DNA from: Clostridium sp. CAG:1013
GTDB lineage: Bacteria > Bacillota > Clostridia > Oscillospirales > Acutalibacteraceae
Direction of reading: 5' to 3'
Assembly (NCBI GenBank): GCA_000432995.1
Contig: HF972663.1
Location: forward strand, 1-34,451
Length of the DNA: 34,451 nucleotides
Position numbers and translations under genes: made by a program. The notes under the pieces are model-generated. The model had not been told where the DNA came from. It did no database searches and was given only the letters and a program-made list of their open reading frames with translations. The stretch's first letter is position 1. Each line of letters opens with the position of its first letter. Of the stretch, positions 7,748 to 15,601 are shown in pieces.

Positions 7748-7801
7748 AAGAAAATCCCCCTTATGTAGTTGATATCCTAACTACATAAGGGGGATTTTCT
7801 T
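7748..7801. terminator. Strong bidirectional terminator between convergent genes
   Basis: The arms 7750-7770 and 7779-7799 are perfect 21-bp inverted repeats, extended by two A-T pairs, around the loop GATATCCT. A T run lies on the 3' side of both strands. It ends the hydrolase gene from the left and the RpiR gene from the right. Confidence 0.92.
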
Positions 7802-7855
7802 TTGCTAGTATTTCAAGCAGTATTTTAAGAAAAACAAAAAAACATTCAGAACGTG

Positions 7856-8638
7856 TTAAGCGTTAATCGCATCCAAATATTTTGTGCAATAGTCCAGCTT
7901 TAATAGGTGCACATAGATATCAAATAAATGCAGATCCATCTCCGAATTGGTGCCTTCAAAGCTCAAAATATGGTCGGCATAGTGATATATGGTTTTAGAT
8001 GGAGTGAGACTGGAAATAATAGCAGCTGTCTTGGCTCCCTGTGTTTTGCCCAGCTTAAACGCTTCAAGTGTAGTTGCACTATTTATTTTACAATCCACTA
8101 AAAGGATCATTGAATCTTTATCCAAACTTTTGGCCGCCTCCAGTTGCTGACTAGAGGCAATATAAAGATTTGCCGGTTTTCCAGTGATAATCAGATCTTG
8201 CTGAAAAGCGGAAATGCTACCTTCAAAAGTAGAGAAAAAGCAGATGCGAGAAGATTGATAAATATCTTGGGTAACAGCATCCATTACCTCAGCATTCAAA
8301 GAGGTTTTAAGTTGACTTACTCGGTCACTGAAAATTTCCAGAAAGTTTTCTAAGATGTTTACTTGGCCGGAAACAGGGGAGCTTCCACCTTTGTACCGAT
8401 ATTCAGAAAGAGTGTCATTTAAACTGGTTGAAAAGTCATGAAAGTTCTTATAGCCAATGCTTCTGCAAAAACGGCTAAAAGTAGCGGTTGAACAACTACA
8501 AAGATCCGCCAGATCTTGAATGTTCATATTAGCCGCTTGAAACAAGTTGGGAATTAAGATATCAGCAATTTGGCGATATGTGTTGCTTGTTTCAGCATTG
8601 TTACAGATATATACCAATTTTCGGACAATGTTCTGCAC
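7856..8638 (-). CDS. MurR/RpiR-family transcriptional regulator
   Basis: A 260-residue regulator with an N-terminal HTH_6 domain (helix-turn-helix about 39-70, IQDLADLCSCSTATFSRFCR) and a C-terminal SIS sugar-phosphate-binding domain (about 115-245; SRICFFSTFEGSISAFQQDL and DSMILLVDCKINSATTLEAF). The start is taken as GTG at 8638 because GAGGGAGGGG lies six bases upstream. A TTG ten codons earlier would use that purine run as codons. SIS domains of this family sense phosphosugars or related ligands. It is divergent from the ABC importer and C-glycoside operon, so it probably controls that operon, acting at the palindrome near 8816-8831 or nearby. The ligand is unknown. Confidence 0.88.
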   Translation of the reverse strand: MQNIVRKLVYICNNAETSNTYRQIADILIPNLFQAANMNIQDLADLCSCSTATFSRFCRSIGYKNFHDFSTSLNDTLSEYRYKGGSSPVSGQVNILENFLEIFSDRVSQLKTSLNAEVMDAVTQDIYQSSRICFFSTFEGSISAFQQDLIITGKPANLYIASSQQLEAAKSLDKDSMILLVDCKINSATTLEAFKLGKTQGAKTAAIISSLTPSKTIYHYADHILSFEGTNSEMDLHLFDIYVHLLKLDYCTKYLDAINA

Positions 8639-8728
8639 GAAATTCCCCTCCCTCAATAAATCAAACAAGCAAAAACAAAAATTCTACGCAAAGGATTATT
8701 TTTCCCAGGTTATTTGTAATTATGTATC

Positions 8729-8757
8729 AGTTTACCATAAAGTATCGTTTAAAGCAA
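8729..8757 (-). promoter_or_regulatory. Possible promoter of the RpiR gene
   Basis: On the minus strand TTGCTT (8757-8752) and TAAACT (8734-8729) are 17 bases apart, about 90 bases upstream of the GTG start. The spacing is right but both hexamers are imperfect. Confidence 0.4.
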
Positions 8758-8815
8758 GCATAAATAGTCACTTTGTTGTATATCCACAAGTGTTCATTGT
8801 TAAGATTAACTATGA

Positions 8816-8831
8816 ATGAAATTCCTTTCAT
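8816..8831. promoter_or_regulatory. Candidate RpiR operator
   Basis: ATGAAA-TTCC-TTTCAT is a perfect 6-bp inverted repeat with a four-base spacer in the divergent region between regulator and operon. TGAAA/TTTCA half-sites are common in RpiR-family operators. A second ATGAAA half lies at 8834-8839. The site is about 50 bases upstream of the operon's -35 box. Confidence 0.5.
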
Positions 8832-8880
8832 AATATGAAAAAATTTTTACTATTTTGTGAATAATCTACAAATTCTGAGC

Positions 8881-8909
8881 TTGATAACCGCAGAATTACG
8901 CAATATACT
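8881..8909 (+). promoter_or_regulatory. Promoter of the C-glycoside utilisation operon
   Basis: TTGATA (8881-8886) and TATACT (8904-8909) are separated by exactly 17 bases. Transcription would begin near 8916, giving a leader of about 150 bases before the lipoprotein start. An imperfect palindrome (ATCTAA 8941-8946 with TTAGAT 8952-8957) lies just downstream and could be another protein-binding site. Confidence 0.7.
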
Positions 8910-9067
8910 GAAAACAAGATAACACAGTCCTTCTACATTAATCTAAATTAATTAGATAGGAAGGGCACCTCGGAGTAACAAAAGGAGGAGGCGATAGAGT
9001 TAGAAAATAAACAATCTGTTTACCGGTTATACAAAACATGATAACAACTATTTAGGAGGGAAAAGAT

Positions 9068-10633
9068 ATGAAAAAAATTTTGTGCCTGTTAGTAGCCTTG
9101 GCATTGACCTTGGGAATGGTAGGGTGTCAGGACAACTCTCAGATATCTTCAACAGATAGTTCTGGTTCAACTCAGTCCAATGAAGTATCTGGCAATGAGA
9201 ATTCCGAGACACCAACGGAAGAAACCAATGAGAAGCCCGCAGAAATCAAGATGCTATTTCTCACATTTTCCAGCGCACCCGCGGACATGCAAAAAGTGGA
9301 GGACGCTATCAACGAAAACATTGCGGACAAAATCAATGTAAAAGTAGATATTGAAGCACTGAGCATGGGAAGTTATGGTCAGCAGATTAATCTGATGCTA
9401 ACTTCTAATGAAAAGTTAGACCTGTTTGTGACTGGCAACTTTGGCAACCTGCTTACATATTCTTCCCAAGCTCCTGAAGGAAAGCTGATGGCGCTGGACG
9501 AATTGTTAGAAGAGTACGGCCAAGGCGTTATAGAAGCTGTGGGGGAATCGTATCTCCACGCAACACGTGTGGATGGAAAGGTATACGCCATTCCTAAACT
9601 CAGTGATGAGGCCCAGTCCATGAATTTCTTCATGCGCAAGGATATTGCTGATAAGTACGGAATCACCGAGAAAGACGTACAGTCATTTGAGGATATTGAA
9701 CCGATCCTGCAAATCATCAAGGAAAACGAGCCTGATATGTATCCCTATGGTGTAAGCAACGGCGCCGCAATGTACAATGTGATGGCCTCTGACCATTACG
9801 ATAACCTGAACGATAACATTGGCGTGCTGCTGGATAGCCAAGTACTGGAAGTGACTGACCTTTATCAGAGCGATTTTTATGCAGAAACCTGCCAAGTTGC
9901 TCGCAATTGGTTTACCGCAGGATACATCTATCCTGACATTGGAAACACAAGCGCCCAGGAATTGGTGAAATCCGGACGTGTGTTTTCCTACAGTACTGCC
10001 GGTAAACCGGGTGTCATTGATCAAGAGCAGCGCAGTACAGGATATGAGCTGTATAACTGCCAGCTTCGCAACCAGACCACCAATACCCAGTCTGTCACTA
10101 ATTTTATGTGGGGCATTCCTTCTTACAGCACAGAAGGTGTGGCTGCCATGAAGTTCTTAAATCTAATGTACTCTGACAAAGAAGTCGTTGACTTGTTCTC
10201 TTGGGGAATCGAAGGGGAGCACTATGTGAAGGTGGAAGGACAGGAGAATATTATCGATTATCCTGAGGGGGTCACAGCAGAAACCACGGGATATAACCTG
10301 AATATGGGCTGGCTGTTTGGAAATCAGTTTATCTCTTACATTTGGAACGGAAATGACGCTGACTTGTATGACCAGCTGAAAGAATTTAATGAGACCGCTG
10401 TGGTGTCCAAAGCTACTGGTTTTTCGTTCGACACTTCCTCTGTCAGCACCGAGTACGCTGCTGTAACAAATACTATCAATCAGTATGATGCAAGCCTTCA
10501 GAGCGGCCAGGTGGATCCTGAAACTGTTTTGCCTGAATTCATCAATGCTTTAAAATCTGCTGGAATAGATAAGATTATCGATGCAAAACAAACAGCTTTG
10601 GATGAGTGGGTCGCCGTAAACGGTGAGGGCTGA
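9068..10633 (+). CDS. ABC transporter extracellular substrate-binding lipoprotein (LplA-like)
   Basis: A 521-residue family-1 sugar-type binding protein. The signal is MKKILCLLVALALTLGMVGC with lipobox MVGC and Cys20 as the lipidated residue, followed by a Ser/Thr/Glu-rich linker to about residue 60. The body has an SNEKLDLFVTGNFGNLL domain entry and a YAIPKLSDEAQSMNFFMRKD ligand-lobe segment. The C-terminus reads ALKSAGIDKIIDAKQTALDE, as in LplA/DUF3502 proteins that work with LplB- and YtcP-type permeases. AGGAGGG precedes the ATG. It is the first gene of the nine-gene operon. Such proteins carry oligosaccharides or glycosides, so here it probably captures the glycoside that the operon cleaves; the ligand is inferred from context. 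Confidence 0.88.
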   Translation: MKKILCLLVALALTLGMVGCQDNSQISSTDSSGSTQSNEVSGNENSETPTEETNEKPAEIKMLFLTFSSAPADMQKVEDAINENIADKINVKVDIEALSMGSYGQQINLMLTSNEKLDLFVTGNFGNLLTYSSQAPEGKLMALDELLEEYGQGVIEAVGESYLHATRVDGKVYAIPKLSDEAQSMNFFMRKDIADKYGITEKDVQSFEDIEPILQIIKENEPDMYPYGVSNGAAMYNVMASDHYDNLNDNIGVLLDSQVLEVTDLYQSDFYAETCQVARNWFTAGYIYPDIGNTSAQELVKSGRVFSYSTAGKPGVIDQEQRSTGYELYNCQLRNQTTNTQSVTNFMWGIPSYSTEGVAAMKFLNLMYSDKEVVDLFSWGIEGEHYVKVEGQENIIDYPEGVTAETTGYNLNMGWLFGNQFISYIWNGNDADLYDQLKEFNETAVVSKATGFSFDTSSVSTEYAAVTNTINQYDASLQSGQVDPETVLPEFINALKSAGIDKIIDAKQTALDEWVAVNGEG

Positions 10634-10682
10634 AACATTAAATTGTCGTATCTTGCAAAACCAAAATGATTTTGATCCTGAT

Positions 10683-10714
10683 GCCGGCCGAGGGAACAAT
10701 TACCTCGGCCCGGC
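10683..10714 (+). promoter_or_regulatory. Intercistronic stem-loop without T run
   Basis: GCCGGCCGAGG (10683-10693) pairs with CCTCGG-C-CCGGC (10703-10714), leaving a nine-base loop and one bulge. No T tract follows, so it is not a normal terminator. Hairpins in this place, between binding protein and permease, often protect the upstream mRNA 3' end so that the binding protein is made in excess. Confidence 0.6.
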
Positions 10715-10744
10715 AGAAGGGTCCTTAAGGGGTAGGGGTACTTA

Positions 10745-11668
10745 ATGATGAAAATGAAATCAGGAAAATTTCTCAGCAAATACCTCCCGTTAACTCTCTT
10801 GGCGGCGCCGGGATTGCTGTACTTAATAATCAATAATTACATCCCCATTTTCGGTCTATTCATTGCGTTCAAAGACTACGACTTTTCACTGGGAATCTTT
10901 AATAGTCCCTGGTGTGGACTGGAAAATTTTGAATACCTTTTTAAGACGCCCGATGCATTTATCATTACGCGTAACACGATTTTATACAATACAGGGTTCA
11001 TCATTTTGAATAACCTTGTTGCAGTTTCCGTAGCCATCGCATTGAGCGAAGTAAAAAAGAAATTTCTCCAGCGCACGTATCAGGTTGTTTTTCTCCTGCC
11101 GAACCTTATTTCCATGGTGGTTGTAGCGTATATCGTATTTGCATTTTTAAGCACGGATACTGGTTTCTTAAACAAATGGCTTCTCCCGCTATTGGGTCAG
11201 TCACCCAAAGCGTGGTATACCGATCCTGGGTACTGGCCTTGGATTTTAAATATTGTAAATATCTGGAAAGGATTTGGGCTGTTTAGCACTATCTATTTTG
11301 CTTCTGTTATCAGCATCCCTCCGGATCTGTATGAGGCGGCACTTTTGGATGGAGCTAACAAATGGCAGCAAATCAAAAGTATTACTCTTCCCATCTTGAA
11401 ACCAACCATTATTATGATGGTGTTAATGGCAATCGGAAGAATCTTTTTCTCGGATTTTGGTTTGTTCTATCAAGTACCCATGGACAAGGGAGCTCTGTAT
11501 CCAGCTACAAATGTCATTGATACGTATGTCTATCGCGGACTGATGCAGTTGGGAGATATTGGAATGTCTTCAGCCGCAGGCTTTTATCAATCTGTGGTGG
11601 GCTTCGCACTGGTCCTTATTTCCAATCTGCTGGTGCGAAAGATCGACAAGGAAAGCGCCCTGTTCTAA
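10745..11668 (+). CDS. ABC transporter permease, LplB type
   Basis: A 307-residue membrane protein with about six helices. It has the LplB-type opening (LLAAPGLLYLIINNYIPIFG and the FIAFKDYDF loop) and the coupling EAA motif near residues 197-217 (YEAALLDGANKWQQIKSITL). It forms half of the channel with the next gene. The ATG at 10745 follows a G-rich stretch at 10729-10738. No ATPase gene lies in this operon; importers of this class usually share a housekeeping MsmK/UgpC-type ATPase encoded elsewhere, so that is expected here. Confidence 0.92.
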   Translation: MMKMKSGKFLSKYLPLTLLAAPGLLYLIINNYIPIFGLFIAFKDYDFSLGIFNSPWCGLENFEYLFKTPDAFIITRNTILYNTGFIILNNLVAVSVAIALSEVKKKFLQRTYQVVFLLPNLISMVVVAYIVFAFLSTDTGFLNKWLLPLLGQSPKAWYTDPGYWPWILNIVNIWKGFGLFSTIYFASVISIPPDLYEAALLDGANKWQQIKSITLPILKPTIIMMVLMAIGRIFFSDFGLFYQVPMDKGALYPATNVIDTYVYRGLMQLGDIGMSSAAGFYQSVVGFALVLISNLLVRKIDKESALF

Positions 11669-11698
11669 GCGGGCGTCCGAAAAGAAAGGGATGCAACC

Positions 11699-12586
11699 AT
11701 GAAAGGAAAATTGAAAAAGGCTCAGGTCCCCTTGAATTGTGTCATGTTGCTGCTGTTTTTGGCGTGCCTGCTGCCATTTATCTTGCTGATCGTTTCCTCT
11801 TTTACAGACGAAAAAGCGTTGCTCGCCAATGGATACAACTTTATTCCCGCTCAGTTCAGTCTAAACGCCTATGCTTACTTGGGAACACAATTTGAAATGC
11901 TGGCCCGCTCGTTTTTAATTTCTATTTTTAGTACGGCAGTAGGGACTACCGCTAGTTTGATGATAACCACAAGTTTGGCTTATGTCCTTTCCCGAAAGGA
12001 TTACCCCATACGCAATATTTTATCGTTCGCAGTGTTCTTTACCATGCTGTTCAACGGCGGCCTGGTTCCCACCTATTTAATGTACACGCAGGGCTTGGGA
12101 ATCAAGAACACCATTTTCGCCTTGATCGTACCCTCGCTACTGATGAATGGGTTCAATGTAATGATCATGAAAGCGTATTTTTCCTCAAATACTCCGGATG
12201 AGGTGCGGGAATCCGCCTATGTGGATGGGGCGGGAGAATTTCGGGCGTTTTTCCAAGTGGTTATTCCTCTGGCGGTCCCAATCATCGCAACGATTGGGCT
12301 TCTTACGGGGATTTCCTACTGGAACGACTGGATGAACGGCTTGTACTATTTGACGGACAGCCGGTTGTTTAGTTTACAAAATGTGCTCAACCGCATTTTA
12401 ACTGACGCGCAGTTCCTTTCCACTAACAGCTTCGGTACACAGACAGGAGACATGATTTCCAAAGTGCCCACCAGCGCTGTTCGTATGGCGATTGCTGTGA
12501 TTGGAGTGATACCAGTAATGATAGCCTATCCGTTTTTCCAAAAGTATTTTGTAAAGGGCATTACGATAGGAGCTGTGAAAGGATAA
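11699..12586 (+). CDS. ABC transporter permease, YtcP/AraQ type
   Basis: A 295-residue membrane protein with about six helices. It has the carbohydrate-permease marks FTDEKALLANGYNFIPAQFS (first periplasmic loop) and LFNGGLVPTYLM. The EAA motif reads VRESAYVDGAGEFRAFFQVV. The C-terminus is PFFQKYFVKGITIGAVKG, the usual end of this family. The ATG follows AAAGAAAGGG. It is the partner of the LplB-type permease 30 bases upstream. Together with the lipoprotein it makes a sugar-type importer lacking only its ATPase. Confidence 0.92.
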   Translation: MKGKLKKAQVPLNCVMLLLFLACLLPFILLIVSSFTDEKALLANGYNFIPAQFSLNAYAYLGTQFEMLARSFLISIFSTAVGTTASLMITTSLAYVLSRKDYPIRNILSFAVFFTMLFNGGLVPTYLMYTQGLGIKNTIFALIVPSLLMNGFNVMIMKAYFSSNTPDEVRESAYVDGAGEFRAFFQVVIPLAVPIIATIGLLTGISYWNDWMNGLYYLTDSRLFSLQNVLNRILTDAQFLSTNSFGTQTGDMISKVPTSAVRMAIAVIGVIPVMIAYPFFQKYFVKGITIGAVKG

Positions 12587-12702
12587 CACATAGAGTAAGT
12601 TCTGGCTTTTATTATAGGATCTCATCATAACGAAAGGAGGAAATTATTGTCTTCTTTCTGCCCAAATACAATCTTTTTAGTTATCCAAAGGAGGATTCAA
12701 TT

Positions 12703-13158
12703 ATGTTTGACCAATTTATGATTCGTTCAGACAGCTTGGAAAATGTATATCAGAACGGCGAAATCACCGGATTCAAATTTGCTGTGCGAATTGCAGATTA
12801 CAGAGGATGCTTTCTTTCTCTGCACAACGGGTATTATCTTGAGGTAGACGAGATGGTTTATCCTAGGGAGCTGCAAAAGTTTGAAATAAACGGAAAACCG
12901 CCTCGCACCTTTGAAGAGATCAAGACAGCCGTATGGGAACATTGGGATTACGATGATGAAGCCTATGTATATGTTGAAAAGGAGGGTGGACTTGCTCCCG
13001 GGGTACATAAGGTCGGCCTGCAGCAATCCATTTTGGCCCAATATGGATATATGGATTGGGATGAAGAGTGGGTAAAGCATCCCCCCGAGCCTGGAAAAGG
13101 CATGGGAGCGGGCAAAACCTTTGCCATCTGTTACTATGATTTGGAATTGAAAAAGTAA
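12703..13158 (+). CDS. dgpB: C-glycoside deglycosidase beta subunit (DUF6379)
   Basis: A 151-residue beta-sandwich protein matching the small subunit of C-deglycosidation enzymes (DgpB of strain PUE, DfgB, CarB; family DUF6379). Visible marks: the opening YQNGEITGFKFAVRIADYRG, the YYLEVDEMVYP strand, INGKPPRTFEEI and the closing FAICYYDLEL strand. The known partners form an alpha/beta complex that breaks the C-C bond between a 3-keto sugar and an aromatic aglycone; the beta subunit shapes the active site. AAAGGAGG precedes the ATG, and the alpha-subunit gene follows 24 bases later. Family assignment rests on remembered family text and on the gene neighbour, which agree. Confidence 0.85.
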   Translation: MFDQFMIRSDSLENVYQNGEITGFKFAVRIADYRGCFLSLHNGYYLEVDEMVYPRELQKFEINGKPPRTFEEIKTAVWEHWDYDDEAYVYVEKEGGLAPGVHKVGLQQSILAQYGYMDWDEEWVKHPPEPGKGMGAGKTFAICYYDLELKK

Positions 13159-13182
13159 TCGAGTGAAAAGGAGGATTTCATT

Positions 13183-14226
13183 ATGGCAATCAAAAGAGGC
13201 GTTTCACTTTATAGCTATCAGCAAACACAATTTTTTAAGCAGATGACCTGGAAGGATATGCTGCGAGAGGTCAGGGAGAATCTTCATGCCGACGGTATCG
13301 AGATCATCAGTGAATCGACGATCCCTCACTATCCCTTCCCCAGTGATCAATTCATCTTCGATTGGAACAACGAAATGGCCCGCTACGATTTAAAGGCGGT
13401 CACTATGGACGTGTACCTGGATGTACATCAGTTCCGGAATCATGTGATGAACCACAAGGAGGCCGCGGAACGACTGAAATATGATATTCAGATTGCGGCG
13501 CGCATGGGTTTTGAAAATGTCCGCTGCCTGTGCATGGTGCCCATTGATGTGATTGAGATGGCTTTGCCCACTGCTGAAAAATACAATGTCCGCATCGGCA
13601 AAGAGATCCATCCTCCCCTGCCTATTGTGAAACGCTCCGACTTCAAAGTCGACGACGGCGTCAAGATGGATTATGACATGGCCGAGCAGATCATGAAACT
13701 GGCAGATCGGACAGGCTCGAAGCATGTAGGGTTGGTCCCGGATTTCGGAATTTTCATGCACACTCCTTCCCGAGTATCCATTGAGTACGAAAAGCGGCAC
13801 TCCGACCCTGAAGCCATCGACTTTATCCTGCAGAACTATCAGATGCCCCGGGAGGATTTGGTCAAGCTGCTTCACGAAAAGTATCCCAATGTCAATATCA
13901 GCCCCTTCACTCTCACAGGCCTTACCGCTCGGGAAGCCACAGCAAGGCCGGAGGATCTGCTGGAAATTTTGCCCTATATCGTAAGCATTCACGGAAAATT
14001 CTATGAGATGACAGAAATCGAGGGACAGCCCGGCCATTATGAGGACAAGTCCATTGATTACGAGAATCCTATTAAATTTTTGAAGCAAGGCGGCTACGAC
14101 GGATACATCAACTCGGAATACGAGGGACAGCGTCACCAGCAGGATATGGGATTTGAAAACCTGCCCAACGAGGTGGAGGAAGTCCGCCGACATCACGAAA
14201 TGCTTCAGCGGCTTTTCGATCAATAA
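13183..14226 (+). CDS. dgpC: C-glycoside deglycosidase alpha subunit (TIM barrel, metal-dependent)
   Basis: A 347-residue TIM-barrel protein of the AP-endonuclease-2/xylose-isomerase-like fold, matching the catalytic subunit DgpC/DfgA/CarC. The opening is RGVSLYSYQQTQFF. Likely metal ligands are Glu141 in GKEIHPP, Asp187 in GLVPDFGIF, His270 in SIHGKFYEM and Glu312 in INSEYEG; His143 beside the first ligand is a candidate catalytic base. In characterised members a divalent metal and a histidine drive beta-elimination-like cleavage of the 3-keto C-glycoside, releasing aglycone and an enediol/3-keto sugar. AAAGGAGG precedes the ATG. It follows the beta subunit by 24 bases and precedes a Gfo/Idh/MocA gene, the same trio as in known clusters. 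Confidence 0.88.
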   Translation: MAIKRGVSLYSYQQTQFFKQMTWKDMLREVRENLHADGIEIISESTIPHYPFPSDQFIFDWNNEMARYDLKAVTMDVYLDVHQFRNHVMNHKEAAERLKYDIQIAARMGFENVRCLCMVPIDVIEMALPTAEKYNVRIGKEIHPPLPIVKRSDFKVDDGVKMDYDMAEQIMKLADRTGSKHVGLVPDFGIFMHTPSRVSIEYEKRHSDPEAIDFILQNYQMPREDLVKLLHEKYPNVNISPFTLTGLTAREATARPEDLLEILPYIVSIHGKFYEMTEIEGQPGHYEDKSIDYENPIKFLKQGGYDGYINSEYEGQRHQQDMGFENLPNEVEEVRRHHEMLQRLFDQ

Positions 14227-14250
14227 CGAAAGAATCAAGAAAAATTAACC

Positions 14251-14299
14251 GATCCGGAAAAAAGGCCCCGGTGTGACAGCGCCGGGGCCGTCCTGGATC
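14251..14299 (+). promoter_or_regulatory. Large intercistronic stem-loop
   Basis: An inner perfect stem GGCCCCGG/CCGGGGCC (14264-14271, 14282-14289) sits inside an outer stem GATCCGGA/TCC-T-GGATC (14251-14258, 14291-14299). No T run follows. It lies between the deglycosidase alpha gene and the oxidoreductase gene and could mark an mRNA processing or stabilising point. Confidence 0.6.
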
Positions 14300-14327
14300 A
14301 TAACACACAACAGGAGAGGATTTATTT

Positions 14328-15572
14328 ATGAAAAAAGTAAAAGTTGGCGTAATTGGCTGCGGCGGAATCTGCAAGGCAACGTACATGGAGAACATGGTCA
14401 ATAAATTCGAGATCATCGATGTGGTGGGGGTAGCGGATCAAATCGATTCCCGCGCCCAGTGGATGGCGGATCACTACGGGATGAAAAAAATGACGGTTGA
14501 GGAAATGATGAACGATCCGGAAATCGAGGTCATCGTGAACTTGACATATCCGGAATCACATGTGGAAATTTCCTCCCAGGCAATGAAGCATGGCAAGCAT
14601 GTTTACTGTGAGAAAATGATGGCACCCACGTTCGAAGAAGCCTCCATGCTGATGGATTTGATGAGAGAAAACCAGGTTCTGTACACTACGGCGCCAGATA
14701 CGTTCTTGGGAGCATGGGAACAGTCCGCTCGAAAATATCTAGACGATGGGCTCATCGGCAAACCTGTTACAGTCCACGCGCAGGTGACTATGCGCTATCA
14801 GCCGGAATCTCCCTTTTTTGACACCAAACCTAAGCACTTCTTCTTCCCTCTCCACTATGGCGGCGGATTTCCCTTTGATCTGGGAGGCTATTACATTCAT
14901 GAAATGATTAACCTGTTTGGCTCTGTAAAGCGGGTAACCGGTTTTGGGGGAAATATCAATCCCCAGCGGATTTTTACCAACCCAAAACATCCCCGGTATG
15001 GAGAGAAGTTTGAGGTGAACACTCCTACCACACTGCTTGCAGCGCTGGAGTTTGAAAATGGTGTTCTGGGAACCTTCCATATCTCTTCCGACTCCTCTAT
15101 GAGTCAGAACTTTGTAGTAACAGGCACAGACGGTGTGATGAAACTGGGCGATCCCAATATGTTCAATGATCGAATCAGTGTCACCCGTCCCGGCGCAGCC
15201 CCTGAGATTCAATTCCTTCTTCCCGGCATGCAGCCCAAGTCTCAGGCAGGCTTTGGAGGAGAAGCGGACGATGATGTGCAGCAGCTTAACGAGTTTACCA
15301 TGTCCCAGACTGTAGAACTTCCTCTGCTGCACGGATTTTACGATTCCAGCCGCGGCGTTGGGTTAGCAGATATGTGCTACGCTTTGCGCAACGGCCGCCG
15401 TCCCCGCTGCCACGCCGATATTGGTTACCATGCTATTGAGATCATTCATGGAATCCAGGAATCCTGTACCACGGGTAAGATCTACGAAATGACCACCCGA
15501 TGTGAGCGGCCGAAGCCTTTGGCCCCCTCTGCATATTCCGCAACGGGACAGGAGCGCACACTGGACGATTGA
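14328..15572 (+). CDS. dgpA: Gfo/Idh/MocA oxidoreductase, candidate C-glycoside 3-oxidase (DgpA-like)
   Basis: A 414-residue NAD(P)-dependent oxidoreductase. The N-terminal Rossmann start is VGVIGCGGICKATYM (6-20) and the conserved lysine is Lys96 in CEKMMAP, where most relatives have EKP. The substrate-side GGG motif (178-180) is followed by D184-LGG-Y188-YI-H191; the usual D-x-G-x-H has Tyr at the His position. In the puerarin pathway DgpA oxidises C3 of the glucosyl group before DgpB/DgpC cleave it; position directly after the alpha subunit suggests that role here. The length is longer than the usual 340-390 residues because of a C-terminal tail. The second oxidoreductase at 16455 is the alternative candidate for this step. 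Confidence 0.78.
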   Translation: MKKVKVGVIGCGGICKATYMENMVNKFEIIDVVGVADQIDSRAQWMADHYGMKKMTVEEMMNDPEIEVIVNLTYPESHVEISSQAMKHGKHVYCEKMMAPTFEEASMLMDLMRENQVLYTTAPDTFLGAWEQSARKYLDDGLIGKPVTVHAQVTMRYQPESPFFDTKPKHFFFPLHYGGGFPFDLGGYYIHEMINLFGSVKRVTGFGGNINPQRIFTNPKHPRYGEKFEVNTPTTLLAALEFENGVLGTFHISSDSSMSQNFVVTGTDGVMKLGDPNMFNDRISVTRPGAAPEIQFLLPGMQPKSQAGFGGEADDDVQQLNEFTMSQTVELPLLHGFYDSSRGVGLADMCYALRNGRRPRCHADIGYHAIEIIHGIQESCTTGKIYEMTTRCERPKPLAPSAYSATGQERTLDD

Positions 15573-15601
15573 CACTGCTTTCACGGAAAGGAGAAAAAAC
15601 A

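Noticed and set aside
8982..9056. Strong purine-rich binding site AAAGGAGGAGG in the operon leader, perhaps for a leader peptide
   Set aside because: No suitable start codon follows at the right distance, and the only nearby ATG opens a five-codon frame. It is more likely incidental.
12635..12720. A second strong AAAGGAGG followed by TTG, giving a 24-codon frame that overlaps the beta-subunit start
   Set aside because: The peptide has no features, and the frame runs through the beta subunit's own binding site. Translational coupling is possible but not supported.
13390..14238. A 282-codon minus-strand frame
   Set aside because: It lies fully antisense to the deglycosidase alpha subunit and has no recognisable motif.
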